Notes: a model not told the origin generated them from the letters alone. A DNA stretch of 64,000 nucleotides from Bacillota bacterium (GCA_023444095.1 JAEZRP010000032.1:1-64000), one strand, 5' to 3'. Positions 49,511 through 58,535 are shown, numbered from the stretch's first letter. Made by a program: numbers and translations.

Positions 49511-49708
49511 ATGAAGGAAAAAATCCATCCGAACTACGGCAAGACGGTCGTCCGCTGCGTCTGCGGCGAGACGTTCGAGACAGGTTCCGTGAAAAAGGAA
49601 TTGCGCGTGGATATCTGCTCCAAATGCCATCCCTTCTACACCGGAAAGCAGAAGATGGTCGACGTTGGCGGGCGCGTGGATCGCTTCAAGAAGCGCTACG
49701 GCATATAG
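49511..49708 (+). CDS. rpmE: 50S ribosomal protein L31
   Basis: A 65-aa L31 of the zinc-binding (C+) form. Cysteines 16, 18, 36 and 39 (RCVCGETF, ICSKCHPFYTG) are present. HPNYGKTVVRC and GGRVDRFKKRYG are the conserved ends. The ATG at 49511 follows an AGAGGTGAG-like site. It is the first gene of the operon, though a strong terminator separates it from prmC. Confidence 0.97.
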   Translation: MKEKIHPNYGKTVVRCVCGETFETGSVKKELRVDICSKCHPFYTGKQKMVDVGGRVDRFKKRYGI

Positions 49709-49717
49709 TCACAAGTT

Positions 49718-49752
49718 GCCGGAGGATCGTCGGATCTTCCGGCGGTTTTTTT
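49718..49752 (+). terminator. terminator or attenuator after rpmE
   Basis: GCCGGAGGATC (49718-49728) pairs with GATCTTCCGGC (49733-49743, one U-G), then seven T. It ends 14 bp before prmC, so downstream genes need read-through or another promoter. Confidence 0.85.
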
Positions 49753-49765
49753 CGCGGGGTTTTTT

Positions 49766-50542
49766 ATGACGGTTGGCGAATGGAAAAAGGCAGGCGGCGC
49801 GGACGCGGTCTGGATTCTGGAGGAGGTTTTGTCCCTCCCCCGCTCCCGCATCTTTCTGGAGGCGGAGCGCGTCCTTTGGGAAGGCGAGCTCTCCCGGTTG
49901 AACGCGGCGAAGGCGCGGCGTGAAGCGGGCGAGCCGGTTCAGTACATCTTCCGCCGCGCGCCGTTCATGGGATACGAGTTTTACGTCGACGAGCGCGTGC
50001 TCATTCCGCGCATGGACACGGAAGTTTTGTGCGAGGCGGCGTCTCATTATATACAAAACAGAAAAAAAAGCGCGGTGCTCGACCTGTGCGCCGGTTCGGG
50101 CGCGATCGGGCTCTCGCTCAAGCGCATGCACCCGGAGATTCTCTTGACCCTTTCTGACGTGAGCGCGGACGCGGGCGACGTTCAGAGGATCAACGCGGGG
50201 AGACTGGACGCCGAGATCCTGACGGGCGACCTGTTCGCGCCCGTCGCAGGCCGGGCGTTCGACCTCATCGCGTGCAACCCGCCCTACGTCCGCGCGGGCG
50301 ACATCCCAAATCTCTCCCCCGAAGTGCGGCGGGAACCTCTTGCCGCGCTCGAAGGCGGGGCGGACGGGCTTGACTTCTACCGCAGGATCGCGCGGTCGTT
50401 CCGCGCGCATTTGACGCCCGGCGGACGAATCTATCTCGAGGTCGGATTGGGCCAGGCAGACGATGTTCTCGCGCTCCTGGGCGGCGGGAGCGCGATCCAT
50501 GACCTGAACGGCGTCAAGCGCGTCGTATGGACGGAGGTTTGA
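49766..50542 (+). CDS. prmC: peptide chain release factor N(5)-glutamine methyltransferase
   Basis: A 258-aa methyltransferase that modifies the GGQ glutamine of release factors. The N-terminal helical part contains GEPVQYIFRRAPFMGYEFYVDERVLIPRMDTE (about 53-85), then VLDLCAGSGAIGLSL (motif I, about 105) and ACNPPYV (NPPY, about 170) which binds the target Gln. It sits directly before prfA, its substrate, with one base between stop and ATG. Confidence 0.95.
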   Translation: MTVGEWKKAGGADAVWILEEVLSLPRSRIFLEAERVLWEGELSRLNAAKARREAGEPVQYIFRRAPFMGYEFYVDERVLIPRMDTEVLCEAASHYIQNRKKSAVLDLCAGSGAIGLSLKRMHPEILLTLSDVSADAGDVQRINAGRLDAEILTGDLFAPVAGRAFDLIACNPPYVRAGDIPNLSPEVRREPLAALEGGADGLDFYRRIARSFRAHLTPGGRIYLEVGLGQADDVLALLGGGSAIHDLNGVKRVVWTEV

Positions 50543-50543
50543 C

Positions 50544-51635
50544 ATGCAGGGAAGCTATAACGAGCGGGAGCGCATCGCCCGCCAGCTTGAGACCATCGAG
50601 GGCCGGTACGAGGAACTCGGGATCCGCATCACGCTCGCGGAGGTGATCGCGGATACGCCGCTTTTCACCCGGCTCATGCGGGAACACAGCGAGATGGCGG
50701 AGCTCAATCAGCTCGCGCTCGATTTTAAGTCCCTTTCGACGCGCGTCGCGGAGGCGAAGGAGATGCTCTCCGATCCCGACATGGCCGAAATGGCGCGCGA
50801 GGAACTGGATGAGCTCGAGCCTGCGCTCGAAAAGATGACTCAGGAGGCGCGCATCGCGCTTCTCCCAAAGGACCCGGACGACTACAAGAACGCGGTGCTC
50901 GAGGTGCGCGCGGGCGCTGGCGGCGACGAGGCGGGGTTGTTCGGCGCGGAGCTTCTGCGCATGTACCAGCACTACGCCACCGCGCAGGGCTGGGATTTCA
51001 AGATCGTCGAGGACGGCTCGACGGAGCTGGGCGGCATCAAGGAATCCGTGGCGCTCATCCAGGGGAAGAATGTGTTCTCGAAGATGAAGTTTGAGTCTGG
51101 CGTCCACCGCGTGCAGCGCGTACCCGTAACCGAGTCGGGCGGGCGCATTCACACCTCGACGGCAACCGTTGCGGTGCTGCCCGAGGCCGAAGACGTGGAG
51201 GTGGAGGTCAATCCCAACGACCTCAAGATCGACACCTACCGCGCGTCCGGCGCGGGCGGACAGCACGTCAACCGCACAGACTCCGCCGTGCGCATCACGC
51301 ATTTGCCGACGGGGCTCGTGGTCACATCTCAGGATCAGCGCTCGCAGATCCAGAACCGGGAACAGGCCATGCGCGTTTTGAAATCCCGGCTCTACGAGAT
51401 CCATCGCGAGGAGCAGGACAGCGCCTATTCCGAAAAACGGCGGCTCCAGGTGGGCACGGGCGACCGCTCGGAGCGCATCCGCACCTACAACTTCCCGCAG
51501 GGACGCGTGACCGACCACCGGATCGGACTCACGCTCTACAAGATCGACGAAGTCATGGAGGGAAACCTCGCGGAGCTGATCGACGCGCTGACGCTTGCCG
51601 ACCAGCAGGCGCGCATCGAGAAGGAGCTTTCATAA
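50544..51635 (+). CDS. prfA: peptide chain release factor 1
   Basis: A 363-aa class I release factor recognising UAA and UAG. The GGQ motif is in SGAGGQHVNRTDSAVRITHLPTG (about 235-255), and KNREQAMRVLK-like (IQNREQAMRVL) and RIRTYNFPQGRVTDHRI follow. Length and domain order are typical. GGAGG lies 6 nt before the ATG. Its stop overlaps the prmA ATG (TAATG). Confidence 0.97.
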   Translation: MQGSYNERERIARQLETIEGRYEELGIRITLAEVIADTPLFTRLMREHSEMAELNQLALDFKSLSTRVAEAKEMLSDPDMAEMAREELDELEPALEKMTQEARIALLPKDPDDYKNAVLEVRAGAGGDEAGLFGAELLRMYQHYATAQGWDFKIVEDGSTELGGIKESVALIQGKNVFSKMKFESGVHRVQRVPVTESGGRIHTSTATVAVLPEAEDVEVEVNPNDLKIDTYRASGAGGQHVNRTDSAVRITHLPTGLVVTSQDQRSQIQNREQAMRVLKSRLYEIHREEQDSAYSEKRRLQVGTGDRSERIRTYNFPQGRVTDHRIGLTLYKIDEVMEGNLAELIDALTLADQQARIEKELS

Positions 51636-52576
51636 TGGAATGGCTTGCATATACGGTGCTCACGACCACCGAGGCGTCCGACATGGTCTCGAACCTGCTC
51701 ATCGAGGCGGGTAGCCGGGGCGTCATGATCGAGGACAAGAACGACGTCAAGCTCAACCAGCGTCCCGAGGGCCAGTGGGACATCATCGACGAGGAAATCG
51801 CCCGGAAGATGGGCGACGACGTGAAGGTCACGGGCTACTATCCCGTCGACGAACGGATCGCTGACACGGTCAGGCACATCGAGGCCGAGCTTTCGCGGCT
51901 GCGCGCGCTCGACTTGCATTTTGACGCGGGCAAGCTCACCTCCGAAACGAACGCCGTCGACGAGGAGGACTGGGCGGAATCGTGGAAAAAGTCCTACAAG
52001 CCCTTCCGGCTCGGCAGCCACATGGTAGTGAAGCCCGGCTGGGAGCGCTTCGACGCGCTTCCTGACGACAAGATCATCGAGATCGATCCCGGCATGGCGT
52101 TCGGCACAGGCACCCACGAGACGACGGGGCTGTGCGTGGAGCTGGTCGAGGAGATTGTCAAGCCTGGCATGGACGTCATCGACATCGGAACTGGCACGGG
52201 CATCCTCGCCATCGCGGCGGCGCACATGGGCGCGCGCGTGCTCGCGACCGACCTCGACCCCATCGCTGTCAAGGTTGCGGGAGAGAATATCCGGAAGAAC
52301 GGATTTGATGGCGTTATCCGCACCCGCGCGGGCGATCTGCTTGAGGCGGTCAGCGAGACGGCGGACGTCGTGGTCGCGAACATCATCGCGGACGTGATCC
52401 GCATGCTCGCCGCACCGGTGCGCTCGCACATTCGGCCGGGCGGGAAATTTATCTGCTCGGGCATCGCGCGGGAGAGAAAAGCGGAGGTCGTGGAGGCGCT
52501 CGAAGAGGCGGGCTACCGAAACCTCGACGTCCGCGACCGTGGTGAGTGGACGGCAATCGCCGCCGACAGGGATTGA
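51635..52576 (+). CDS. prmA: ribosomal protein L11 methyltransferase
   Basis: A 313-aa SAM-dependent enzyme. The N-terminal targeting domain (about 1-60) is followed by WAESWKKSYKPFRLG near 110, DPGMAFGTGTHETTGLCVELVE near 150-170, and motif I IDIGTGTGILAIAAAHMGARV near 183. VVANIIADVI is motif IV. It trimethylates L11. It is read in the same frame as the following rsmE, with only its TGA between them. Confidence 0.95.
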   Translation: MEWLAYTVLTTTEASDMVSNLLIEAGSRGVMIEDKNDVKLNQRPEGQWDIIDEEIARKMGDDVKVTGYYPVDERIADTVRHIEAELSRLRALDLHFDAGKLTSETNAVDEEDWAESWKKSYKPFRLGSHMVVKPGWERFDALPDDKIIEIDPGMAFGTGTHETTGLCVELVEEIVKPGMDVIDIGTGTGILAIAAAHMGARVLATDLDPIAVKVAGENIRKNGFDGVIRTRAGDLLEAVSETADVVVANIIADVIRMLAAPVRSHIRPGGKFICSGIARERKAEVVEALEEAGYRNLDVRDRGEWTAIAADRD

Positions 52577-52600
52577 TATCATACGACGGGGTGCGTTTTT

Positions 52601-53293
52601 CTGCATACTTTTTACGTTGAGAACGGAAAGCTTTCCCTCGAGGACGCGCGCCATGCGTTCAGGGTTTTGCGCCTGAAGCCGGGCGACGACGTGATCGCGC
52701 TCGCGAAGGATGCACGCTGGACGGCGCGCATCGCGGAGATATCGGAAAAGAGCGGCTCGGTCGAGCTGATGGCGGAGCTGCCGCCGAACGAATCGAGCGT
52801 CGAGATCACGGTGTATCAAGGACTTCCGAAGGCCGAAAAGCTGGAGCTTCTGGCGCAGAAGCTGACGGAGTTGGGCGTTTCAAGGCTCGTTCCCGTGCGC
52901 ATGGCGCGCAGCGTCGCGAAGCTCGAGGGCGCGTCCCGCGTCGAGCGGCTGAACAAGATCGCGCGCGAGGCCGTCAAACAGTGCGGTCGGACGCGACCGA
53001 TGGAGATCGCGCCGCCCATCGATTGGAACGCGGCGCTTTCCGAAATGAAAGCGAAGGAACTCATGCTCGCGCCGTGGGAGCTTTCGCAGCCCGTGCGCAT
53101 GGCCGATATCCAAAGGCAGTTCCCCGCCGCGCACGAGATCGGCCTCCTGATCGGCCCGGAGGGCGGCATGGAGGAATCGGAAGTACGCGAATCGGGGGCG
53201 CGTCAGGTGTCCCTCGGGCCGCGCATTTTGCGCGCGGAAACCGCCGCGCTCGCCGCCGCCGCGCTCGCGATGGCGCTTTGGGGGGACATATAA
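52601..53293 (+). CDS. rsmE: 16S rRNA (uracil(1498)-N(3))-methyltransferase, non-canonical start
   Basis: A SPOUT-fold methyltransferase of about 230 aa that methylates U1498 of 16S rRNA. The N-terminal PUA-like part reads HTFYVENGKLS, then HAFRVLRLKPGDDV. SPOUT marks are GLPKAEKLELLAQKLTELGV, RSVAKLEGASRVERLNKIAREAVKQCGR and LLIGPEGGMEESEV near 180, with LGPRILRAETAALAA at the end. No ATG, GTG or TTG occurs in frame between the prmA stop (52574-52576) and TTG 52667, which would cut 22 conserved residues. CTG at 52601 has GGGGTG 7 nt upstream and gives the expected N-terminus, so I use it. A base error is the alternative. Confidence 0.85.
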   Translation: MHTFYVENGKLSLEDARHAFRVLRLKPGDDVIALAKDARWTARIAEISEKSGSVELMAELPPNESSVEITVYQGLPKAEKLELLAQKLTELGVSRLVPVRMARSVAKLEGASRVERLNKIAREAVKQCGRTRPMEIAPPIDWNAALSEMKAKELMLAPWELSQPVRMADIQRQFPAAHEIGLLIGPEGGMEESEVRESGARQVSLGPRILRAETAALAAAALAMALWGDI

Positions 53294-53294
53294 G

Positions 53295-54578
53295 TTGAAG
53301 GCCGCATTCTACACCCTGGGTTGCAAGGTCAATCAGTACGACACCGAGGCGATGCTCGAGGCGTTCGAGCGCGCGGGCTACGAGATCGTGCCCTTTTCGG
53401 ACGACGCGGACGTCTACCTCGTGAACACCTGTACCGTGACCGGAACCGGCGACCAGAAATCGCTCAAGACCATCCGGCGCGTCGCGCGGGAACACCCGGA
53501 CGCGGTCATCGTCGCCTCCGGTTGTCTGGCGCAGCGGGACGCGGAGCTTTTGCTCGGGATGGACAACGTGCGGCTGGTTTTGGGCGTTCAGAGGCGCTCG
53601 GAGGTGGTCGAACTTCTCCAGAAGGCGCTCGCGGACGGGACGAAGATCGACGCCGTCGCGCCGCTTCGGGACGCGCCGTTCGAGACGCTGTTCGTCACCC
53701 GCCACGAGGGCAAGACCCGCGCGACCATGAAGATCCAGGAGGGCTGCGACCGCTACTGCGCGTACTGCGTCATCCCCTCCGTGCGCGGTCCCGTGCGCTC
53801 CATGCCGCTTGAATCCGTTCGCGCGGAGGCAAACAGGCTCCGGGACGCGGGGTACAGGGAGATTGTCGTGACCGGCATCCACCTCGCAAGCTACGGGCGC
53901 GGGGCGGACGGCGCGCTTCTGGACGCGATCGGGGCAGTCTGCGAGACGGGCGCGCGGGTAAGGCTCGGCTCCCTCGAGCCGCTCGCAGCGACCGACGAAT
54001 TTGCGCGCGCGCTTTCCGAGATGCCAAACCTCATGCGCCATTTCCACCTTTCCCTCCAGTCGGGCTCGGCGGGGGTGCTACGGCGGATGCGCAGACGCTA
54101 CACGCCGGAAGAGTATTTCCGCGCGCTTGAAACGCTTCGCCGCCACATGCCCGATCTTGCCGCGACCACCGACCTTATCGCGGGCTTCCCGGGCGAGACG
54201 GACGCGGAGCACGCGGAAACCATGGCGTTTGTCGAAAGATGCGCCCTCGCGCGCGTCCACGTCTTCCCCTACTCCAAAAGAAGCGGAACCGACGCCGCTG
54301 AAATGGCGAATCAGGTGGACGAGGAAACAAAAAAACAACGCGCGGCGTCTCTTATACAGCTTGGGAACAAATTGGAAATCGGTTTCGTCCAATCGATTAC
54401 AGGCACGGTTCAGACCGTGTTGTTCGAAAGCCGCGCGGACAAGCTCTCCGAGGGTTACACGCAGCACTACGTGCGCGTGCGCGCGAAGGCGGAGCCGGGC
54501 GAGGTCGCCCGCGTCCTCATCGAAAGGACGGAGGGAACGACCGCCTACGGCGCGCCATACGCAAAGGGCGGGAGGTGA
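53295..54578 (+). CDS. mtaB: tRNA (t6A37) methylthiotransferase MtaB
   Basis: A 427-aa methylthiotransferase that converts t6A37 to ms2t6A37 in tRNA. The N-terminal UPF0004 domain starts YTLGCKVNQYDTEAM and has the cluster cysteines (LGC, NTCTV, SGCLAQ). The radical SAM triad is CDRYCAYCVIP (CxxxCxxC, about 143-150). DLIAGFPGETDAEH near 290 and a C-terminal TRAM domain follow. It starts with TTG at 53295, 1 bp after the rsmE stop. It uses the t6A made by the Tsa proteins encoded earlier in the window. Confidence 0.94.
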   Translation: MKAAFYTLGCKVNQYDTEAMLEAFERAGYEIVPFSDDADVYLVNTCTVTGTGDQKSLKTIRRVAREHPDAVIVASGCLAQRDAELLLGMDNVRLVLGVQRRSEVVELLQKALADGTKIDAVAPLRDAPFETLFVTRHEGKTRATMKIQEGCDRYCAYCVIPSVRGPVRSMPLESVRAEANRLRDAGYREIVVTGIHLASYGRGADGALLDAIGAVCETGARVRLGSLEPLAATDEFARALSEMPNLMRHFHLSLQSGSAGVLRRMRRRYTPEEYFRALETLRRHMPDLAATTDLIAGFPGETDAEHAETMAFVERCALARVHVFPYSKRSGTDAAEMANQVDEETKKQRAASLIQLGNKLEIGFVQSITGTVQTVLFESRADKLSEGYTQHYVRVRAKAEPGEVARVLIERTEGTTAYGAPYAKGGR

Positions 54579-54584
54579 AATCCA

Positions 54585-54917
54585 ATGGACTGCCTCTTCT
54601 GTAAGATCATTGCCGGTCAAATCCCAAGCGCGAAGGTGTACGAGGACGAATATGTGTACGCCTTCCGCGATATAAATCCCCAGGCGCCCACCCACGTTCT
54701 GATCGTCCCGAAAAGGCACATCCCGAACGTGCTTTCCTGCGACGCGGAGATTGCACGGCATCTCGCCGAGGCGATCGGGGAAGTGGCGCGGCTCGAGGGC
54801 GTCGCGGAAACGGGGTTCCGCGCACTGACCAATTGCGGAAGGGACGGCGGGCAGACGGTCGACCATCTGCACGTCCACCTGCTGGGCGGCAAGAAGCTTT
54901 CAGATTCAATGGCCTGA
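54585..54917 (+). CDS. HIT family nucleotide-binding protein
   Basis: A 110-aa HINT-like protein. It starts CLFCKIIAGQIPSAKVYEDEYVYAF, and the histidine triad HLHVHLLGG lies at the C-terminus. Such proteins hydrolyse AMP-NH2 or aminoacyl-AMP bonds. Cys3 and Cys6 suggest a zinc site as in many bacterial HIT proteins. The gene is 6 bp after mtaB and closes the operon. No clear terminator follows. Confidence 0.95.
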   Translation: MDCLFCKIIAGQIPSAKVYEDEYVYAFRDINPQAPTHVLIVPKRHIPNVLSCDAEIARHLAEAIGEVARLEGVAETGFRALTNCGRDGGQTVDHLHVHLLGGKKLSDSMA

Positions 54918-54962
54918 GTGCGAATTTTAAGTGAATTTGAAGGAATTGTGCCCGCCGCGGCT

Positions 54963-54991
54963 TGACGAGTACATATCGGGTGAGTTATAAT
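54963..54991 (+). promoter_or_regulatory. rpsU promoter
   Basis: TTGACG (54963-54968), a 17-bp spacer and TATAAT (54986-54991). Confidence 0.85.
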
Positions 54992-55057
54992 ACCCTTTGT
55001 GGCGAACCCCATGCTACATTGGCGTATGCCATTCAATCGCGAGGGGAGGGAAAGCAC

Positions 55058-55231
55058 ATGTCAGAAGTCCGCATTCGTGAAAACGAGTCGTTGGAGAGCG
55101 CTCTGCGCAGGTTCAAGCGCAAGACCGCGCGCGACGGCATTCTCGCGGAAGCACGCAAGAGGGAGCATTATGAAAAGCCGAGCGTGAAGCGCAAGAAGAA
55201 GGCCGAGGCTGCGCGTAAACGCAAGTATTAA
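55058..55231 (+). CDS. rpsU: 30S ribosomal protein S21
   Basis: A 57-aa very basic protein. SEVRIRENESLESALRRFKRKTARDG is the S21 signature, and the end is Lys/Arg-rich (KRKKKAEAARKRKY). GAGGGGAGGG precedes the ATG at 55058. It has its own strong promoter. S21 contacts the anti-Shine-Dalgarno region of 16S rRNA. Confidence 0.97.
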   Translation: MSEVRIRENESLESALRRFKRKTARDGILAEARKREHYEKPSVKRKKKAEAARKRKY

Positions 55232-55400
55232 GGCCACTGCCGGCCCCTTCGCGCCAGCGGGGGGGCTGATTTCAAGGGTCAGACAGCCGAATATCACAAA
55301 CATCTCTCACATATAATACGATTCAGGAAACCCACCGTCACATACCGAATACAGCGCCCCCGGCTGCCGCACGGTATCTTTTTCGCAGGGAGTTTCAAAA

Positions 55401-56417
55401 TTGAAGTACGGTATCCTCTTGTGGCCGCACGCGAACGCGCGTTATCAGGCGGAGGCCGCCAGGCTTGGGCGTGCCGAGCTCGAGATCATGCTCGGGCGCA
55501 TCGTCCCGGACGCGGTGGTCGACGGTTTTTCAGACGATGCACTCAATCTCCTCACTTTCGAATCCCCCGAGGCCCTCGGCGCCCAGGATGTCCGAAGGCT
55601 CGCCCGGCACTCGCTATTGTACGCTCTTTTTCAGCGGGAAGGCGCACTTTTGAGGCCGGTCTGCGGGCGCGCGGAGACATACCTTCTGCCGGATTTGCCG
55701 GGCGTTCTCAAGTACAAGGGCAAGACGAACGAGCTGTTCACTTCGCTCACGATGAACCTCGCCGTCTACGCTTCCCGCTTCGCGGACGACGCGGAGGCGC
55801 GGCTTCGGTTCGCTGATCCCATGTGCTCGCGCGGCACCGCGCTCTTTCAGGCCGTCAACCGGGGCTGGGACGCGTTCGGTTGCGACCTTTCGTCCGTCGA
55901 TCTCAAGGAACTCTCGCAGTACTTCAAGCGGTACCTCGAATATCATAAAATCAAGCACGCGTTTGAAAGAGAATCGTTCACCGTTTCCGGCGCGAAGGCG
56001 GCGCCCGCGTTTTCGTTCGCGTTTTCCAAGTCGAGCGACGAATACCGCGCGGGAGACAGGCACCTTCTGCGCGCGGCGGAATGCGATTGCGCGCTCGTCG
56101 GGCGGCTCTTCGGCAAGACGCGCTACCACGCGATGGCGGCTGACCTCCCCTACGGCGTGCAGCACGCGCCGGGCGGCGGGACGCTGGAGAAGCTGCTCGC
56201 ACGCGCGCTCCCCGCATGGCGGGACGCGCTTTTGCCCGGCGGCGCGCTCGCGCTCTCGCTCAACACAAACATCATCAAGCTCGAAACCGTGAGGAAACTC
56301 ATGGAGGACGGCGGCTTTCTCGTCATGCGGTCGGGGCCGTGGGACGGGTTCTCCCATTGGGTGGAGCAGGCCGTGGACCGCGATGTCGCGGTCGGCGTCC
56401 GCCCCGGCGCATCGTAA
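55401..56417 (+). CDS. TRM11/UPF0020-like SAM-dependent methyltransferase
   Basis: A 338-aa protein resembling the TRM-G10/TRM11 family of RNA methylases. Motif I is DPMCSRGTALFQAVNRGWDAFGCDLS (about 140-165), and motif IV is ADLPYGVQHAP (about 245), with DLPY in place of NPPY. The first 130 residues are not a recognisable THUMP domain. A GMP-type SAM pocket and N2-guanine methylation of tRNA are possible, but DNA cannot be excluded. It starts with TTG at 55401, with GGGAG 8 nt upstream. It sits 9 bp before rho. Confidence 0.78.
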   Translation: MKYGILLWPHANARYQAEAARLGRAELEIMLGRIVPDAVVDGFSDDALNLLTFESPEALGAQDVRRLARHSLLYALFQREGALLRPVCGRAETYLLPDLPGVLKYKGKTNELFTSLTMNLAVYASRFADDAEARLRFADPMCSRGTALFQAVNRGWDAFGCDLSSVDLKELSQYFKRYLEYHKIKHAFERESFTVSGAKAAPAFSFAFSKSSDEYRAGDRHLLRAAECDCALVGRLFGKTRYHAMAADLPYGVQHAPGGGTLEKLLARALPAWRDALLPGGALALSLNTNIIKLETVRKLMEDGGFLVMRSGPWDGFSHWVEQAVDRDVAVGVRPGAS

Positions 56418-56426
56418 GGAGGTAAC

Positions 56427-58487
56427 ATGGATTATCGAACGCTTCACGACAAAACGGTCGTGGAATTAAAACAGCTCGCGAAGGAAAAGGGGCTGAAGGT
56501 TCCGGCGGGTACGGCGAAGGCCGTGCTGGTCGGGATGCTCGCCGACGCCTATTCCAAGGAAGCCGCGAGCGAGGCCGCAAAGCCGCGGGAGATGCGCGCG
56601 GACGAAGCGCGCACGCTCAAGCGGCCGCCGGGCAGGCCGCGCAAAACGAATCCCGAAGCCGCGCCCGCAGAGCCGGAGGAAACAGCAGCCGAGGAAACTG
56701 TCGCGTCCGCGCGCCCGGAGGTCACACTTTCTGAGTCCGAGGTCGCGCAACCGGAATCCGTGAATCCGCCGGAGGTCCCCATCGTCGCGCGGCAGGAAAC
56801 GGAGCCCGCGGAGGCCGTCCAGACCGCCCGACCGGAGATTCAGCGACCTGTTGAGGCGCCCACGCCCACTCGAGCGGACCCGAGACCCGCGCTGAGACCC
56901 GCGTTTCACAGGCCGCTCGATGCGTCCCGTCCAAAGCCGTCGGGCGATTCGACGCGGACCGCGGGCATAGAAGCGCCGCAGTCCGCCCCGACGGGCGAGA
57001 CCGGAGAGCGGCCATACGCCCAGCGCCCGTTCATTCCCGTTCAGCAGCGCATGGGCGCGCGGGCGCAACAGCCCGGACAGCTGAACCGCCGCCCCCTCCC
57101 CAACCCCGCCGCGCGGAACACTCCGGAGGGCGGCTTCCAGCCGCGGCTCCGGCAGGACGCGCCCCGCACGTACGACCGGCGCACCTCCTACCAGCTCAGC
57201 GAAACCGATTCCAGGCAGCCGGATGAAACAGCCGATCAGGCGGACATGCGTCCGCGCCGGGAGAGCATGTACACCCCGGAGTACGGGAACATCAACCCCG
57301 CCGTGCCAGAAATGCTTGCCGCGGGCGACTGCGCTGAGGGGCAGGGCATCCTCGAGATCCATCCCGACGGCTACGGCTTTCTGCGCGCGGATAACTATCT
57401 GCCCGGAAACCACGATGTCTACGTCTCCATCGCGCAGATCAGGCGCTTCAACCTCCGCACGGGCGACCACGTGGTCGGCAAGACCCGTCCGCAGCGCGAG
57501 GGCGACCGCTATAACGCGATGCTCTTCATTACCCAGATCAACGGGCTGCCGCCTGAGCAGAACGCGCAGCGAAAGCCGTTTGACTCGCTCATCCCCGTCT
57601 ATCCGAACGAGCGGTTCAAGCTCGAGTCGAAAACGGGCAAAAGCGACATGGCGCTTCGGCTCATCGACATGCTCGCGCCCATCGGAAAGGGCCAGCGCGG
57701 CATGATCGTCTCTCAGCCCAAGGCGGGCAAGACGACGCTCCTTAAGAAGATCGCGAACGCCATTACCGAGAACCATCCGGACGTTCACCTCATCGTGCTG
57801 CTCATCGACGAGCGCCCCGAGGAAGTGACGGACATGAAGCGTTCGATCAATGGCGAGGTGGTGTATTCCACATTCGACGAGGCGCCCGAAAACCACACGC
57901 GCGTGAGCGAGATGGTTCTGGAGCGCGCGCAACGGCTCACCGAGCAGGGCAAGGACGTCGTGGTGCTCCTCGATTCCATCACGCGCCTCGCGCGCGCGTA
58001 CAACCTCGTCATTCCGCCGACGGGCCGCTCGCTCTCAGGCGGCCTTGACCCGGGCGCGCTCCACAAGCCCAAGCGTTTCTTCGGCGCGGCGCGCAACATC
58101 GAGAACGGCGGAAGCCTCACCATCATCGCGACCGCCCTCGTCGAGACCGGAAGCCGCATGGACGACATCATATTCGAGGAATTCAAGGGCACCGGCAACA
58201 TGGAACTGCACCTTGACCGCAAGCTGTCCGACCGGCGCATCTTCCCGGCCATCGACATGTATAAGTCGGGAACCAGGCGCGAGGAGTTGCTGCTCAGCGA
58301 GGTCGAGCTCGACGGCGAGTATCAGGTGCGCAAGATGCTCGGCTCCACGAACAACCAGGAGACGGCGGAACAGCTTATCTCCATGATGGAAAAGACGGGG
58401 AGCAACGCGGATTTCTTCTCGCGGCTCAAGGGCTGGATCGCCGCCTTTCAGAAGGACGGCTTCTCCATTAACAGCGGAAAAAGATAA
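56427..58487 (+). CDS. rho: transcription termination factor Rho with long N-terminal insertion
   Basis: A 686-aa Rho, against about 420 in E. coli. Residues 1-50 form the Rho N-terminal helical domain (LKQLAKEKGLKVPAGTAKAVLVGML). About 55-300 are low-complexity, rich in Pro, Glu, Arg and Ala, a disordered insertion. The RNA-binding OSB fold follows (GILEIHPDGYGFLRADNYLPG, about 308-328). The ATPase has Walker A QPKAGKTTLL near 432, Walker B VVVLLDSITRLARAYN near 510, the Q/R-loop region GRSLSGGLDPGAL, and KGTGNMELHLDRK. GGAGG lies 4 nt before the ATG. It follows the methylase by 9 bp. Confidence 0.96.
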   Translation: MDYRTLHDKTVVELKQLAKEKGLKVPAGTAKAVLVGMLADAYSKEAASEAAKPREMRADEARTLKRPPGRPRKTNPEAAPAEPEETAAEETVASARPEVTLSESEVAQPESVNPPEVPIVARQETEPAEAVQTARPEIQRPVEAPTPTRADPRPALRPAFHRPLDASRPKPSGDSTRTAGIEAPQSAPTGETGERPYAQRPFIPVQQRMGARAQQPGQLNRRPLPNPAARNTPEGGFQPRLRQDAPRTYDRRTSYQLSETDSRQPDETADQADMRPRRESMYTPEYGNINPAVPEMLAAGDCAEGQGILEIHPDGYGFLRADNYLPGNHDVYVSIAQIRRFNLRTGDHVVGKTRPQREGDRYNAMLFITQINGLPPEQNAQRKPFDSLIPVYPNERFKLESKTGKSDMALRLIDMLAPIGKGQRGMIVSQPKAGKTTLLKKIANAITENHPDVHLIVLLIDERPEEVTDMKRSINGEVVYSTFDEAPENHTRVSEMVLERAQRLTEQGKDVVVLLDSITRLARAYNLVIPPTGRSLSGGLDPGALHKPKRFFGAARNIENGGSLTIIATALVETGSRMDDIIFEEFKGTGNMELHLDRKLSDRRIFPAIDMYKSGTRREELLLSEVELDGEYQVRKMLGSTNNQETAEQLISMMEKTGSNADFFSRLKGWIAAFQKDGFSINSGKR

Positions 58488-58493
58488 GTCATG

Positions 58494-58520
58494 CCGGGAG
58501 GATGAAAGTCCTCCCGGTTT
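58494..58520 (+). terminator. hairpin after rho
   Basis: CCGGGAGGA (58494-58502) pairs with TCCTCCCGG (58509-58517), but only TTT follows. It is probably a weak terminator. Confidence 0.5.
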
Positions 58521-58535
58521 CGCGCAAACAGCCGC

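Noticed and set aside
56466..57932. A 488-codon open frame opposite rho.
   Set aside because: Arg-rich and low complexity, entirely within rho on the other strand.
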